A DNA stretch of 8,727 nucleotides from Oscillospiraceae bacterium (GCA_020025425.1 JAHHSD010000061.1:1-8727); one strand, 5' to 3'; counted from the first letter of the stretch, positions 1 through 5,821 are shown. The notes: generated by a model not told the origin, from the letters alone. Numbers and translations are program-made.

Positions 1-213
1 AAACCCCAGTGTTTTCAAGGCTTCTAGCCTTTTGCCCTATTATAACTCAATAGTCAATCCTTCGGACAATGCCAGTTGCCTTCATGTTTGCATCCTTTCT
101 TTCCGCTTTTATTTGTCGGTCCATTCTTTTAACAACAGTTCAGCAGAATCAGAAATAACAGATTTTTCTAACCGAAACTTTGTGAAATCCTTCTGTTTGC
201 CCCATTATTATCC

Positions 214-238
214 GCAAAAATAACCAGGTTATTCTTGC
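214..238. repeat. 25-bp inverted repeat, possible operator
   Basis: Twelve-base arms around a central A (226) are complementary at 11 of 12 positions, and the inner 7-1-7 part (AATAACC A GGTTATT, 219-233) is perfect. It lies about 110 bases upstream of the promoter at 345-373. The half-site TAACC/GGTTA recurs at 169-173, 221-225, 227-231, 377-380 (GGTT plus A) and 389-393. This suggests binding by a dimeric regulator, but no known regulator consensus was matched. A weak hairpin at the end of an upstream transcript is the alternative. Confidence 0.4.
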
Positions 239-344
239 CGTTTCCCATTATTTGAACAGCCTTCTTCATGTATAAAAGGGCATATTGTGATTTTCCGACA
301 CATACCTTCCGTGGGCGGACATGAACTATGGCCCCGGCAGGCTA

Positions 345-373
345 TTGAACAGGCAGCCGGTATGTGATATAAT
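345..373 (+). promoter_or_regulatory. SigA-type promoter for the MBL hydrolase
   Basis: A -35 box TTGAAC (345-350), a 17-base spacer and a perfect -10 box TATAAT (368-373) are visible. TGA directly before the -10 box gives an extended -10. The predicted start is near 380, about 200 bases ahead of the hydrolase ATG. This is the only strong promoter-like pair I see upstream of that gene. Confidence 0.65.
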
Positions 374-375
374 CC

Positions 376-393
376 GGTTAGTTTATTCTAACC
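376..393. promoter_or_regulatory. Palindrome at the predicted transcription start
   Basis: GGTTAG and CTAACC form a perfect 6-bp inverted repeat around TTTATT, starting three bases after the -10 box and covering the predicted +1. Its position suits a repressor operator. It shares the TAACC half-site with the inverted repeat at 214-238. In RNA it would form only a small hairpin at the 5' end of the leader, so a role as a DNA site is more likely. Confidence 0.4.
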
Positions 394-583
394 ACATGGA
401 ACAGAATAGACTGCGATCCTTTCTGTGCTGCTGACTGTCGGTTTCTGCCCTCTCAGCTGATTTTGCAAGGAGTCACGGGTCTGAAGAATTGGCTTCGGTG
501 CGCGCGGCGCTCCGGAATCACGGTGCCGGTACCGGGCGTCATCAGATTCCCTTGCTCCGGAACAAGTTGGAGGAATTCATATT

Positions 584-1453
584 ATGTCAAAATCAGAATC
601 GCAATCTCAGGAAAAAGTAATGTCCCGCTTCTTCCGCGGGAAGGGGATCTTCAAGCCGCTCAATACCGGCCGCATTGACGATCATGTAAGCTGCATTCGT
701 GAATTTGCTGCAAATATTTATTTCTATACAAAGGGCAAAACGACCATTATGATCGATGCCGGCTATAATTATGACCGCCTGGAAGAAAAAATGCAGTGGC
801 TCAATATCGCCCCCTCCAGGATCCAGCATATTCTCATCACCCACCAGGACACCGACCATGTGGGCGCGGTGGAGGCGGACAGCGCACAGCTCTTTCAAAA
901 CGCGCAGCTCTATGTCGGCAGCATTGAAAACCAGTATCTGACCGGCGAAAAGCGCCGCAGGGTATTTGGCGGATTGGAGAAGCTGCCGCAGGTGATTATC
1001 AACAACCCCAAGAAGCTCCTCAACGACGGCGATGTATTTTGGATCGACGACATCAAGATCGAGTGCTTCCTTGTGCCGGGCCATACCTGGGGACATCTGG
1101 TTTACCTGATTGATGACGCCTACCTTTTCACCGGTGATACCCTCTGGCTGGGGGCCGATGGCGGACAGAGCTTTCTCAATGTACTGGCCGAGGACAACCG
1201 GCTATCCAGAAAGTCACTGGCAGATCTGCGTCAGAAGCTGGACAGCCGGAAGCTTTATCCCATCATCATCACCGGCCACACCGGGTGGACGGATCACTTT
1301 GCCTTCGCCTTTGCCCATATAGATCGAAGCTGCAACGCATGGGTGAAGCAAAAGCCCCGCGATCCAAAAGCACCATACGACTCCTATGATGAGTCTGACG
1401 ATACAGAGGAAAATGCGAGGAATCAGCGGCTGGAAAAAGCGACAGAGCTCTGA
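584..1453 (+). CDS. Metallo-beta-lactamase-fold metal-dependent hydrolase
   Basis: A 289-residue cytoplasmic protein of the MBL superfamily. Visible metal motifs are THQDTDH (residues 86-92), PGHTWGH (165-171, with H167), FTGD (182-185, D185) and TGH (230-232, H232), in the order of the glyoxalase II/lactonase-like branch. The first motif is HxDxDH rather than the usual HxHxDH. I recall this variant from other Firmicute MBL proteins such as the YflN group, so metal binding is probably kept. After residue 255 the protein ends in a charged, Asp/Glu-rich tail outside the core fold. The ATG at 584 was chosen because GGAGG (569-573) lies ten bases upstream; a later ATG at 620 has no such site. No signal peptide is visible. 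The substrate cannot be told from the sequence; thioesters, lactones or other esters are possible. It is convergent with the hydrogenase fusion and has its own promoter at 345-373. Confidence 0.85.
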   Translation: MSKSESQSQEKVMSRFFRGKGIFKPLNTGRIDDHVSCIREFAANIYFYTKGKTTIMIDAGYNYDRLEEKMQWLNIAPSRIQHILITHQDTDHVGAVEADSAQLFQNAQLYVGSIENQYLTGEKRRRVFGGLEKLPQVIINNPKKLLNDGDVFWIDDIKIECFLVPGHTWGHLVYLIDDAYLFTGDTLWLGADGGQSFLNVLAEDNRLSRKSLADLRQKLDSRKLYPIIITGHTGWTDHFAFAFAHIDRSCNAWVKQKPRDPKAPYDSYDESDDTEENARNQRLEKATEL

Positions 1454-1534
1454 GGGCATGAAGGAGCCGGCGAACGAATCCACCGCAAAGGCTTCTTTGA
1501 GCTCCCCTTCTGTGATGCTCGCAATAAAGTTTAG

Positions 1535-1585
1535 AAAAAAGTAAGCACAGGGGAGGATCGCAAATACGATCCTCCCCTGTGCTTA
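1535..1585 (-). terminator. Intrinsic terminator of the rubrerythrin/hydrogenase unit
   Basis: A perfect 19-bp stem (1542-1560 paired with 1567-1585) encloses a six-base loop. On the minus strand it is followed by C and six Ts (complement of 1535-1540), 38 bases after the stop codon of the hydrogenase fusion. On the plus strand the stem has no T run after it, so it would stop the convergent hydrolase transcript less well. Confidence 0.9.
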
Positions 1586-1622
1586 TGATGCCTTGGGCTG
1601 CACTTCTGGCTGGTACACTCTC

Positions 1623-3725
1623 TCAATAATTCTCCTGACGGACCTCGAAGAAGGACTGGGGGTGCTTGCAGACGGGGCAGACATCGGGGGCCTTGGCGCT
1701 CAGGACCATGTGGCCGCAGTTGCGGCACTCCCACATGGTGATGCCGGCCTTCTCAAAGACGGCCTTCTCCTCCACGTTCTTCAGCAGCTTGCGGTAGCGC
1801 TCCTCGTGGGCCTTCTCGATGGCGGCCACGCCGCGGAACTGCTCCGCCAGCTCGTGGAAGCCCTCCTCGTCAGCCTCGCGGGCCATGCGGTCGTACATGT
1901 CGGTCCACTCGTAGCTCTCGCCCTCTGCGGCGTGGAGCAGGTTCTCGGCGGTATCGCCCAGCTCACCCAGCGCCTTGAACCACAGCTTGGCGTGCTCCTT
2001 CTCGTTGTCGGCAGTTTTCAGGAACAGAGCGGCGATCTGCTCATAGCCGGCCTTCTTGGCCACCGAAGCAAAATAGGTGTACTTATTGCGGGCCATGGAC
2101 TCGCCGGCGAAGGCATCCAGCAGATTCTTCTCAGTCTTGGTGCCGGCATAGGGATTCTTCTTGGGGGCAGCGGCCTCCTCGATCTTCACAAAGACGCTGG
2201 CGGGCTGCTTGCACAGGGGACAGATAAAATCTGCGGGCAGGGGGCCCTCATAGATGTAGCCGCAGACGGAACACTTCCACTTCTCACCGGCGGCTGTGGG
2301 AACCTCATCCCGGGGTGCTTCCGCGCTCCGGACAAGCTCGGCGGGCGTGTCGGAACCGGCATGCAGGATGCCGCTCCGGTCCTCGTAGGCGGTGTGCAGC
2401 ATCCTTTCGGCCATTTCGCTGAGGGGCTTGCCATAGAACTCCTCATACACCTGCTTGATGTCAGGATTCTCATGGCTCTTCCGAATGGCCATGCTGCTGT
2501 CCTTGGTGTAGAGACCCCGGATGCGGGCCTTCCGAACCTCGTCCTTGTCCTTCATGATGTTCTTAGGCTGGCCGCCGCCGCCAATGCAGCCGCCGGGGCA
2601 GGTCATGACCTCCACAAAGTCATACTGCTTCTCGCCGGAGCGGATCAGTTGGATCAGCTGTTTTGCATTGGCGGTACCGTAGGCCACAGCCACCTTTACG
2701 GTCAGGTCACCCACGGGAATGGATGCCTCCCGGATGCCCTCATAGCCGCGGACGGGAGAGAGGCTGATGAGGTCGGTGGGTGCAGGGGTGCTGGTGATAA
2801 ACTCGTAGGCGGTGCGCAGAGCGGCTTCCATGACGCCGCCGGTGTTGCCGAAGATGACGCCTGCCCCGGAGGCCTCGCCCATAAGGCTGTCGTACCCGCT
2901 CTCCTCCAGACTGCCAAAGTCAATCCCGGCCTCTCTGGCCCACTTGGCCAGCTCCCGGGTGGTAATGACCTGGTCCATGTCCCGCATGGACGCATCGCCC
3001 AGGTAGGTGCCGGCGGCGTGCATCTCATCCCGGCGGATCTCAAATTTCTTGGCCGTGCAGGGGGTGACGGCCACGTTGACGATCTTTCGGGGATCAATGC
3101 CCATCTTTTTGGCGAAGTAGGTCTTGATGGTGGGGCCCTGCATACCGATGGGGCTCTTGGCGGTGGACAGGTGGTCGGTCATGTCGGGAAAGTAGGTCTC
3201 CACAAACTTGACCCAGGCGGGACAGCAGCTGGTGAACTGGGGCAGAGGTGCAGTCCTCTGGGTGAGCCGCTCGATCAGCTCGCTGGCCTCCTCCACGATG
3301 GTCAGGTCAGCGGCAAAGTTGGTGTCCAGCACATAGTCAGCGCCCAGCTTCCGCAGCAGGGCCACCATCTTCCCCTGGACAAAGCTGCCGTCAGCCATGT
3401 CGAATTCCTCACCCAGAGCCACACGGACAGAGGGAGACGTGCTGACAATCACGATCTTGTCCGGGTCCTGGATGGCCTGCATCACATCCTGGTATTCGTA
3501 CTTCTCCGTGATGCTGTCCACCGGACATACGTTGGCGCACTGGCCGCAGTTGATACATACGGCCTGATTTCCGGTCTGCGCCAGGGTGTATGTGCCCAGA
3601 ACGCCAATGTCGTTGGTACATACGTCGCGGCACATGCCGCACTTGATACATTTTTCTTCAAATCTCTGAATACTGGGGTTGTCCAGCTCGATGGGCACCC
3701 GGATCTCCACAGGCATATGATTCAT
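1623..3725 (-). CDS. [FeFe]-hydrogenase fused to rubredoxin-rubrerythrin-rubredoxin
   Basis: A 700-residue cytoplasmic fusion. Residues 26-36 and 57-67 carry two CxxCxxCxxxC ferredoxin motifs. The H-cluster domain spans about 90-390, with L1 TSCCPAW (165-171), L2 TPCTAKKFE (221-229) and L3 EVMTCPGGCIGGGGQP (372-387). The likely H-cluster ligands are C168, C223, C376 and C380, and C167 matches the proton-relay cysteine of CpI. L2 has Thr where many bidirectional enzymes have Met, and L1 has Ala for Gly; this recalls the poorly understood group B enzymes. A 90-residue linker leads to rubredoxin 1 (C485, C488, C502, C505), a rubrerythrin four-helix domain with all seven expected diiron ligands (E542, E575, H578, E603, E606, E637, H640) and rubredoxin 2 (C667, C670, C683, C686). 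The start has a modest GAGG about eleven bases upstream; codon 4 is an alternative ATG. Likely role (inference): H2-linked reduction of peroxide or O2. It is second in a unit with the free rubrerythrin, whose sequence it repeats. Confidence 0.93.
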   Translation of the reverse strand: MNHMPVEIRVPIELDNPSIQRFEEKCIKCGMCRDVCTNDIGVLGTYTLAQTGNQAVCINCGQCANVCPVDSITEKYEYQDVMQAIQDPDKIVIVSTSPSVRVALGEEFDMADGSFVQGKMVALLRKLGADYVLDTNFAADLTIVEEASELIERLTQRTAPLPQFTSCCPAWVKFVETYFPDMTDHLSTAKSPIGMQGPTIKTYFAKKMGIDPRKIVNVAVTPCTAKKFEIRRDEMHAAGTYLGDASMRDMDQVITTRELAKWAREAGIDFGSLEESGYDSLMGEASGAGVIFGNTGGVMEAALRTAYEFITSTPAPTDLISLSPVRGYEGIREASIPVGDLTVKVAVAYGTANAKQLIQLIRSGEKQYDFVEVMTCPGGCIGGGGQPKNIMKDKDEVRKARIRGLYTKDSSMAIRKSHENPDIKQVYEEFYGKPLSEMAERMLHTAYEDRSGILHAGSDTPAELVRSAEAPRDEVPTAAGEKWKCSVCGYIYEGPLPADFICPLCKQPASVFVKIEEAAAPKKNPYAGTKTEKNLLDAFAGESMARNKYTYFASVAKKAGYEQIAALFLKTADNEKEHAKLWFKALGELGDTAENLLHAAEGESYEWTDMYDRMAREADEEGFHELAEQFRGVAAIEKAHEERYRKLLKNVEEKAVFEKAGITMWECRNCGHMVLSAKAPDVCPVCKHPQSFFEVRQENY
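1630..2252. repeat. 623-bp direct repeat, copy 1 (inside the fusion gene)
   Basis: By eye this stretch is identical base for base to 3837-4459, same orientation, offset 2207. It encodes nearly all of the rubredoxin-rubrerythrin-rubredoxin unit. One mismatch at 1629/3836 (AAT versus AAC, both Asn) separates it from seven more matching bases, 1622-1628. Identity ends at 2253, where synonymous differences start. Confidence 0.95.
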
Positions 3726-3755
3726 AACGTGATACCTCGTCTTTTCTTAAATGGC

Positions 3756-3790
3756 AAAAAGAGAGCGCCGTCCATTGAGGGGGCGGCGCT
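3756..3790 (-). terminator. Intercistronic hairpin between rubrerythrin and the hydrogenase fusion
   Basis: Arms 3764-3773 and 3781-3790 form a GC-rich 10-bp stem (one A-C mismatch in the minus-strand RNA) with a seven-base loop. On the minus strand it is followed by CTC and five Ts. It lies 40 bases after the rubrerythrin stop and 31 before the fusion's start codon. I see no promoter in the short gap after it, so it probably acts as a leaky terminator or an mRNA-protecting hairpin that lowers fusion expression relative to the free protein. A T run also follows it on the plus strand. Confidence 0.7.
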
Positions 3791-3829
3791 TCTTTTGCAG
3801 GTTGATGCAGTCTCCGGCGGAAACGAAAC

Positions 3830-4495
3830 TCAATAGTTCTCCTGACGGACCTCGAAGAAGGACTGGGGGTGCTTGCAGACGGGGCAGACATCGGGGGCCT
3901 TGGCGCTCAGGACCATGTGGCCGCAGTTGCGGCACTCCCACATGGTGATGCCGGCCTTCTCAAAGACGGCCTTCTCCTCCACGTTCTTCAGCAGCTTGCG
4001 GTAGCGCTCCTCGTGGGCCTTCTCGATGGCGGCCACGCCGCGGAACTGCTCCGCCAGCTCGTGGAAGCCCTCCTCGTCAGCCTCGCGGGCCATGCGGTCG
4101 TACATGTCGGTCCACTCGTAGCTCTCGCCCTCTGCGGCGTGGAGCAGGTTCTCGGCGGTATCGCCCAGCTCACCCAGCGCCTTGAACCACAGCTTGGCGT
4201 GCTCCTTCTCGTTGTCGGCAGTTTTCAGGAACAGAGCGGCGATCTGCTCATAGCCGGCCTTCTTGGCCACCGAAGCAAAATAGGTGTACTTATTGCGGGC
4301 CATGGACTCGCCGGCGAAGGCATCCAGCAGATTCTTCTCAGTCTTGGTGCCGGCATAGGGATTCTTCTTGGGGGCAGCGGCCTCCTCGATCTTCACAAAG
4401 ACGCTGGCGGGCTGCTTGCACAGGGGACAGATAAAATCTGCGGGCAGGGGGCCCTCATAAATATAACCACAAACAGAACATTTCCACTTTTCCAT
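3830..4495 (-). CDS. Rubrerythrin with a rubredoxin domain at both ends
   Basis: A 221-residue cytoplasmic non-haem iron protein that reduces H2O2 to water. The order is rubredoxin (C6, C9, C23, C26), ferritin-like diiron domain (E63, E96, H99, E124, E127, E158, H161) and a second rubredoxin (C188, C191, C204, C207). Classic rubrerythrin has only the C-terminal rubredoxin and reverse rubrerythrin only the N-terminal one; this protein has both. The start is firm: AAGGAGG sits seven bases before the ATG. Residues 2-221 equal residues 481-700 of the downstream fusion. Codons 2-12 differ from the fusion at eight third positions, always A or T here and G or C there; after that only the penultimate codon differs. 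The gene has its own promoter and candidate Fur/PerR-type operators and is followed by a hairpin terminator. Electron donor is probably NAD(P)H:rubredoxin reductase or reduced ferredoxin (inference). Confidence 0.95.
   Translation of the reverse strand: MEKWKCSVCGYIYEGPLPADFICPLCKQPASVFVKIEEAAAPKKNPYAGTKTEKNLLDAFAGESMARNKYTYFASVAKKAGYEQIAALFLKTADNEKEHAKLWFKALGELGDTAENLLHAAEGESYEWTDMYDRMAREADEEGFHELAEQFRGVAAIEKAHEERYRKLLKNVEEKAVFEKAGITMWECRNCGHMVLSAKAPDVCPVCKHPQSFFEVRQENY
3837..4459. repeat. 623-bp direct repeat, copy 2 (free rubrerythrin gene)
   Basis: Partner of 1630-2252, same orientation, no difference found by eye. It covers codons 13 to 219 of the rubrerythrin gene. The bases on either side differ at synonymous sites, so the ends of identity look like conversion-tract ends or limits set by selection. 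The 2207-bp offset is the unit that recombination between the copies would delete or amplify. Confidence 0.95.
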
Positions 4496-4590
4496 TATAG
4501 TTCCTCCTTCTTATAGATATCGTCTGCTGCATGACAGCGAAACTGGCGCACAGCAGCCAAAACCATAAAATATTGTGCCATTATTTCTGG

Positions 4591-4618
4591 CAGTAATCAT
4601 TAACAGTAATAATTACTG
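4591..4618. promoter_or_regulatory. Tandem Fur/PerR-like palindromes at the rubrerythrin promoter
   Basis: CAGTAATAATTACTG (4604-4618) is a perfect 7-1-7 palindrome. Thirteen bases downstream in the direction of rubrerythrin transcription, CAGTAATCATTAACA (4591-4605) repeats the core. Both contain TAATNATTA (4607-4615 and 4594-4602), the inner nine bases of the PerR box and the Fur box; the outer three bases on each side differ from the PerR consensus. The first copy covers the predicted transcription start, a position that would block transcription. PerR control of clostridial rubrerythrins is established, so a PerR-type repressor is the best guess. Confidence 0.55.
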
Positions 4619-4623
4619 ATAAG

Positions 4624-4652
4624 AAAATAACACATACTTGCTCCAGTGTCAA
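4624..4652 (-). promoter_or_regulatory. SigA-type promoter of the rubrerythrin/hydrogenase unit
   Basis: On the minus strand there is a perfect -35 box TTGACA (4652-4647), a 17-base spacer and a -10 box TATTTT (4629-4624) preceded by TGT, an extended -10 motif. The predicted start is near 4617, giving a leader of about 120 bases before the rubrerythrin ATG. The start overlaps the palindrome at 4604-4618. Confidence 0.7.
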
Positions 4653-4687
4653 CCGTTTTTTCTTTTTTTCTCTTGGAAAATAGAAAA

Positions 4688-4696
4688 TGATATGAT
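4688..4696 (+). promoter_or_regulatory. Extended -10 promoter of the diguanylate cyclase gene
   Basis: TGATATGAT contains TG, one base and the -10 box TATGAT (4691-4696). No good -35 box lies 16-18 bases upstream, but a T-rich tract (4655-4669) precedes it. The predicted start near 4703 leaves a leader of about 40 bases. It is divergent from, and about 85 bases away from, the rubrerythrin start site. Confidence 0.45.
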
Positions 4697-4744
4697 AAGC
4701 TGTATTTAAGCCAGGTAAGCCTTTATTATGGGGGAGAATATACT

Positions 4745-5641
4745 GTGAAATCGGCTCAATTCTATTTGGACATCATCAATCAGCTTCAGGACGGTATCTA
4801 CTTTGTGGATCAGGATCGCAAGATCCAGTTCTGGAACCATGCGGCCGAGCGGATCACCGGCTACAAAGCAGAGGAAATCGTGGGCAAGTGCTGCCAAAGA
4901 AGCGGTCTCAATCACATTGATACGGAAGGAAAGCCCCTGTGCACACTTGGATGCCCCCTCTTTGCCACTTTGTCAGATGGAAAGCAGCGGCAGGATCAGG
5001 TTCTGGTCCGCCATCGCGACGGCTACCGAATCCCCATCCGCGTCAATATCTTCCCCGTCCGCCAGGGGGATGTAATCACCGGCGCAGTGGAGGTCTTTAC
5101 CCGGGACTCCCCCACCGTATTCGAGGACGATGTGATTGAACGGCTGGCCAATATCGCCATGCATGATGAACTGACCTCCCTGCCCAATCGCCGCTATCTG
5201 GAGAGCTTCCTCGCCTATCGCTTCGAGGAGTATCACCGCTTCGGGCGGCACTTCGCGGTCCTCTTTGCGGACATTGACGATTTCAGCAACGTCAACAACA
5301 CCTACGGCCACGACACCGGGGATATGGTGCTGAAAAATATTGCCAGCAGCATCAGCCTCAGCATACGGCGCAACGATCTGGTGGGCCGCTGGGGCGGCGA
5401 GGAGTTTTTGGGCGTCTACTCCATCTCCAGGCCCGACGAGCTCCAGACCATTGCGGAGCGGTTCCGCTTTCTGGTGGAAAATACCGAGGTCGTAAGCCAG
5501 GAGGAAACCATTCACACCACGGTTTCCGTGGGGATCACCGCGATCGGGCCCGAGGACACCATCCAATCCCTTGTGGAGCGGGCCGACCACCTCATGTACG
5601 AGAGCAAGCGGGCCGGCAAAAACCGGGTCACCATCCAATGA
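4745..5641 (+). CDS. PAS-GGDEF diguanylate cyclase
   Basis: A 298-residue soluble protein predicted to make cyclic di-GMP from two GTP. Residues about 5-120 form a PAS sensor domain (DGIYFVDQDRKIQFWN, then ITGY). The GGDEF domain covers about 135-298, with FADIDDF (174-180), GHDTGD (188-193) and the active-site GGEEF (217-221). An intact RxxD inhibitory site (RRND, 208-211) lies five residues before it, so product feedback is likely. In the usual FKxxND motif Lys is Ser181 and Asp is Asn185. The PAS domain has cysteines C49, C50, C66 and C70 plus H57, in a C...H...CxxxCP pattern that I recall from PAS domains of other anaerobes and that may bind metal or sense redox. There is no membrane segment. 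The start is GTG, supported by GGGGGAG (4730-4736) eight bases upstream. A 5-bp hairpin at 5648-5663 is the only possible terminator after it. The divergent rubrerythrin unit suggests, but does not prove, an oxidative-stress link. Confidence 0.92.
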   Translation: MKSAQFYLDIINQLQDGIYFVDQDRKIQFWNHAAERITGYKAEEIVGKCCQRSGLNHIDTEGKPLCTLGCPLFATLSDGKQRQDQVLVRHRDGYRIPIRVNIFPVRQGDVITGAVEVFTRDSPTVFEDDVIERLANIAMHDELTSLPNRRYLESFLAYRFEEYHRFGRHFAVLFADIDDFSNVNNTYGHDTGDMVLKNIASSISLSIRRNDLVGRWGGEEFLGVYSISRPDELQTIAERFRFLVENTEVVSQEETIHTTVSVGITAIGPEDTIQSLVERADHLMYESKRAGKNRVTIQ

Positions 5642-5676
5642 GCCCGCGCTGTCCCTCCACAGCCGGAAAAATTTTG

Positions 5677-5705
5677 TTGAAAATCTGACCGAACCATATT
5701 ATAAT
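5677..5705 (+). promoter_or_regulatory. SigA-type promoter of the thiamine unit
   Basis: TTGAAA (5677-5682), a 17-base spacer and a perfect TATAAT (5700-5705). The predicted start near 5712 falls about ten bases before the TPP aptamer, as expected for a riboswitch-led transcript. Confidence 0.85.
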
Positions 5706-5721
5706 AAAGGACACAATTTCA

Positions 5722-5808
5722 TAGAGGGGAGCTTGCAGACAGGCTGAGAGGAAGGTATGCCCTTCGACCCTGTAACCTGATTTGGATAATGCCAACGTAG
5801 GGATCTGC
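5722..5808 (+). promoter_or_regulatory. TPP riboswitch (THI element)
   Basis: The conserved blocks of the thiamine pyrophosphate aptamer appear in order: GGGGAGC near 5726-5732, GCTGAGAGG around 5743-5751, CCCTTCGACCC then ACCTGAT around 5760-5781, GGATAATGCC (5783-5792) and ACGTAGGGA (5795-5803). The class is firm from sequence alone. It is followed after about 14 bases by an intrinsic terminator, so control by transcription termination when TPP is abundant is expected. The genes downstream, thiT and tenA, are classic targets. Confidence 0.96.
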
Positions 5809-5821
5809 TTTACAAACCCGT

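Larger units (their letters stand above)
1..583. other. Non-coding control region upstream of the MBL hydrolase
   Basis: I see no convincing gene here. The short open frames lack Shine-Dalgarno sites and have no recognisable protein character; one of them (463-678, TTG start) overlaps the hydrolase start in another frame. The first 300 bases are AT-rich. The region holds a 25-bp inverted repeat at 214-238, a promoter at 345-373 and a palindrome at 376-393, which have their own entries. A small hairpin at 17-31 (6-bp stem, 3-base loop) followed by a short T run could be the weak end of a gene lying before the window. From the predicted start near 380 to the ATG at 584 there is a leader of about 200 bases in which I recognise no known riboswitch. 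Confidence 0.6.

Noticed and set aside
490..560. Possible T-box-like stretch (GGTGCCGGTACCGGG) in the hydrolase leader
   Set aside because: It does not match the conserved T-box sequence well, no specifier loop or terminator follows, and the downstream gene is not an amino-acid or tRNA synthetase gene.
463..678. 71-codon open frame overlapping the start of the MBL hydrolase
   Set aside because: TTG start, no clear protein character, and it runs out of frame through the start of a well-supported gene.
1593..3836. Very long open frame (747 codons) on the plus strand opposite the hydrogenase fusion
   Set aside because: It is the antisense shadow of a GC-rich gene whose minus-strand product has clear motifs. 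The plus-strand translation is a low-complexity Leu/Gly/Ala/His mixture with no ribosome site. The same holds for the plus-strand frame at 3869-4516.
1623..4495. Insertion sequence or transposon as the cause of the duplication
   Set aside because: No transposase, terminal inverted repeats or target-site duplication are visible around either copy. The repeat limits match coding-domain limits instead.
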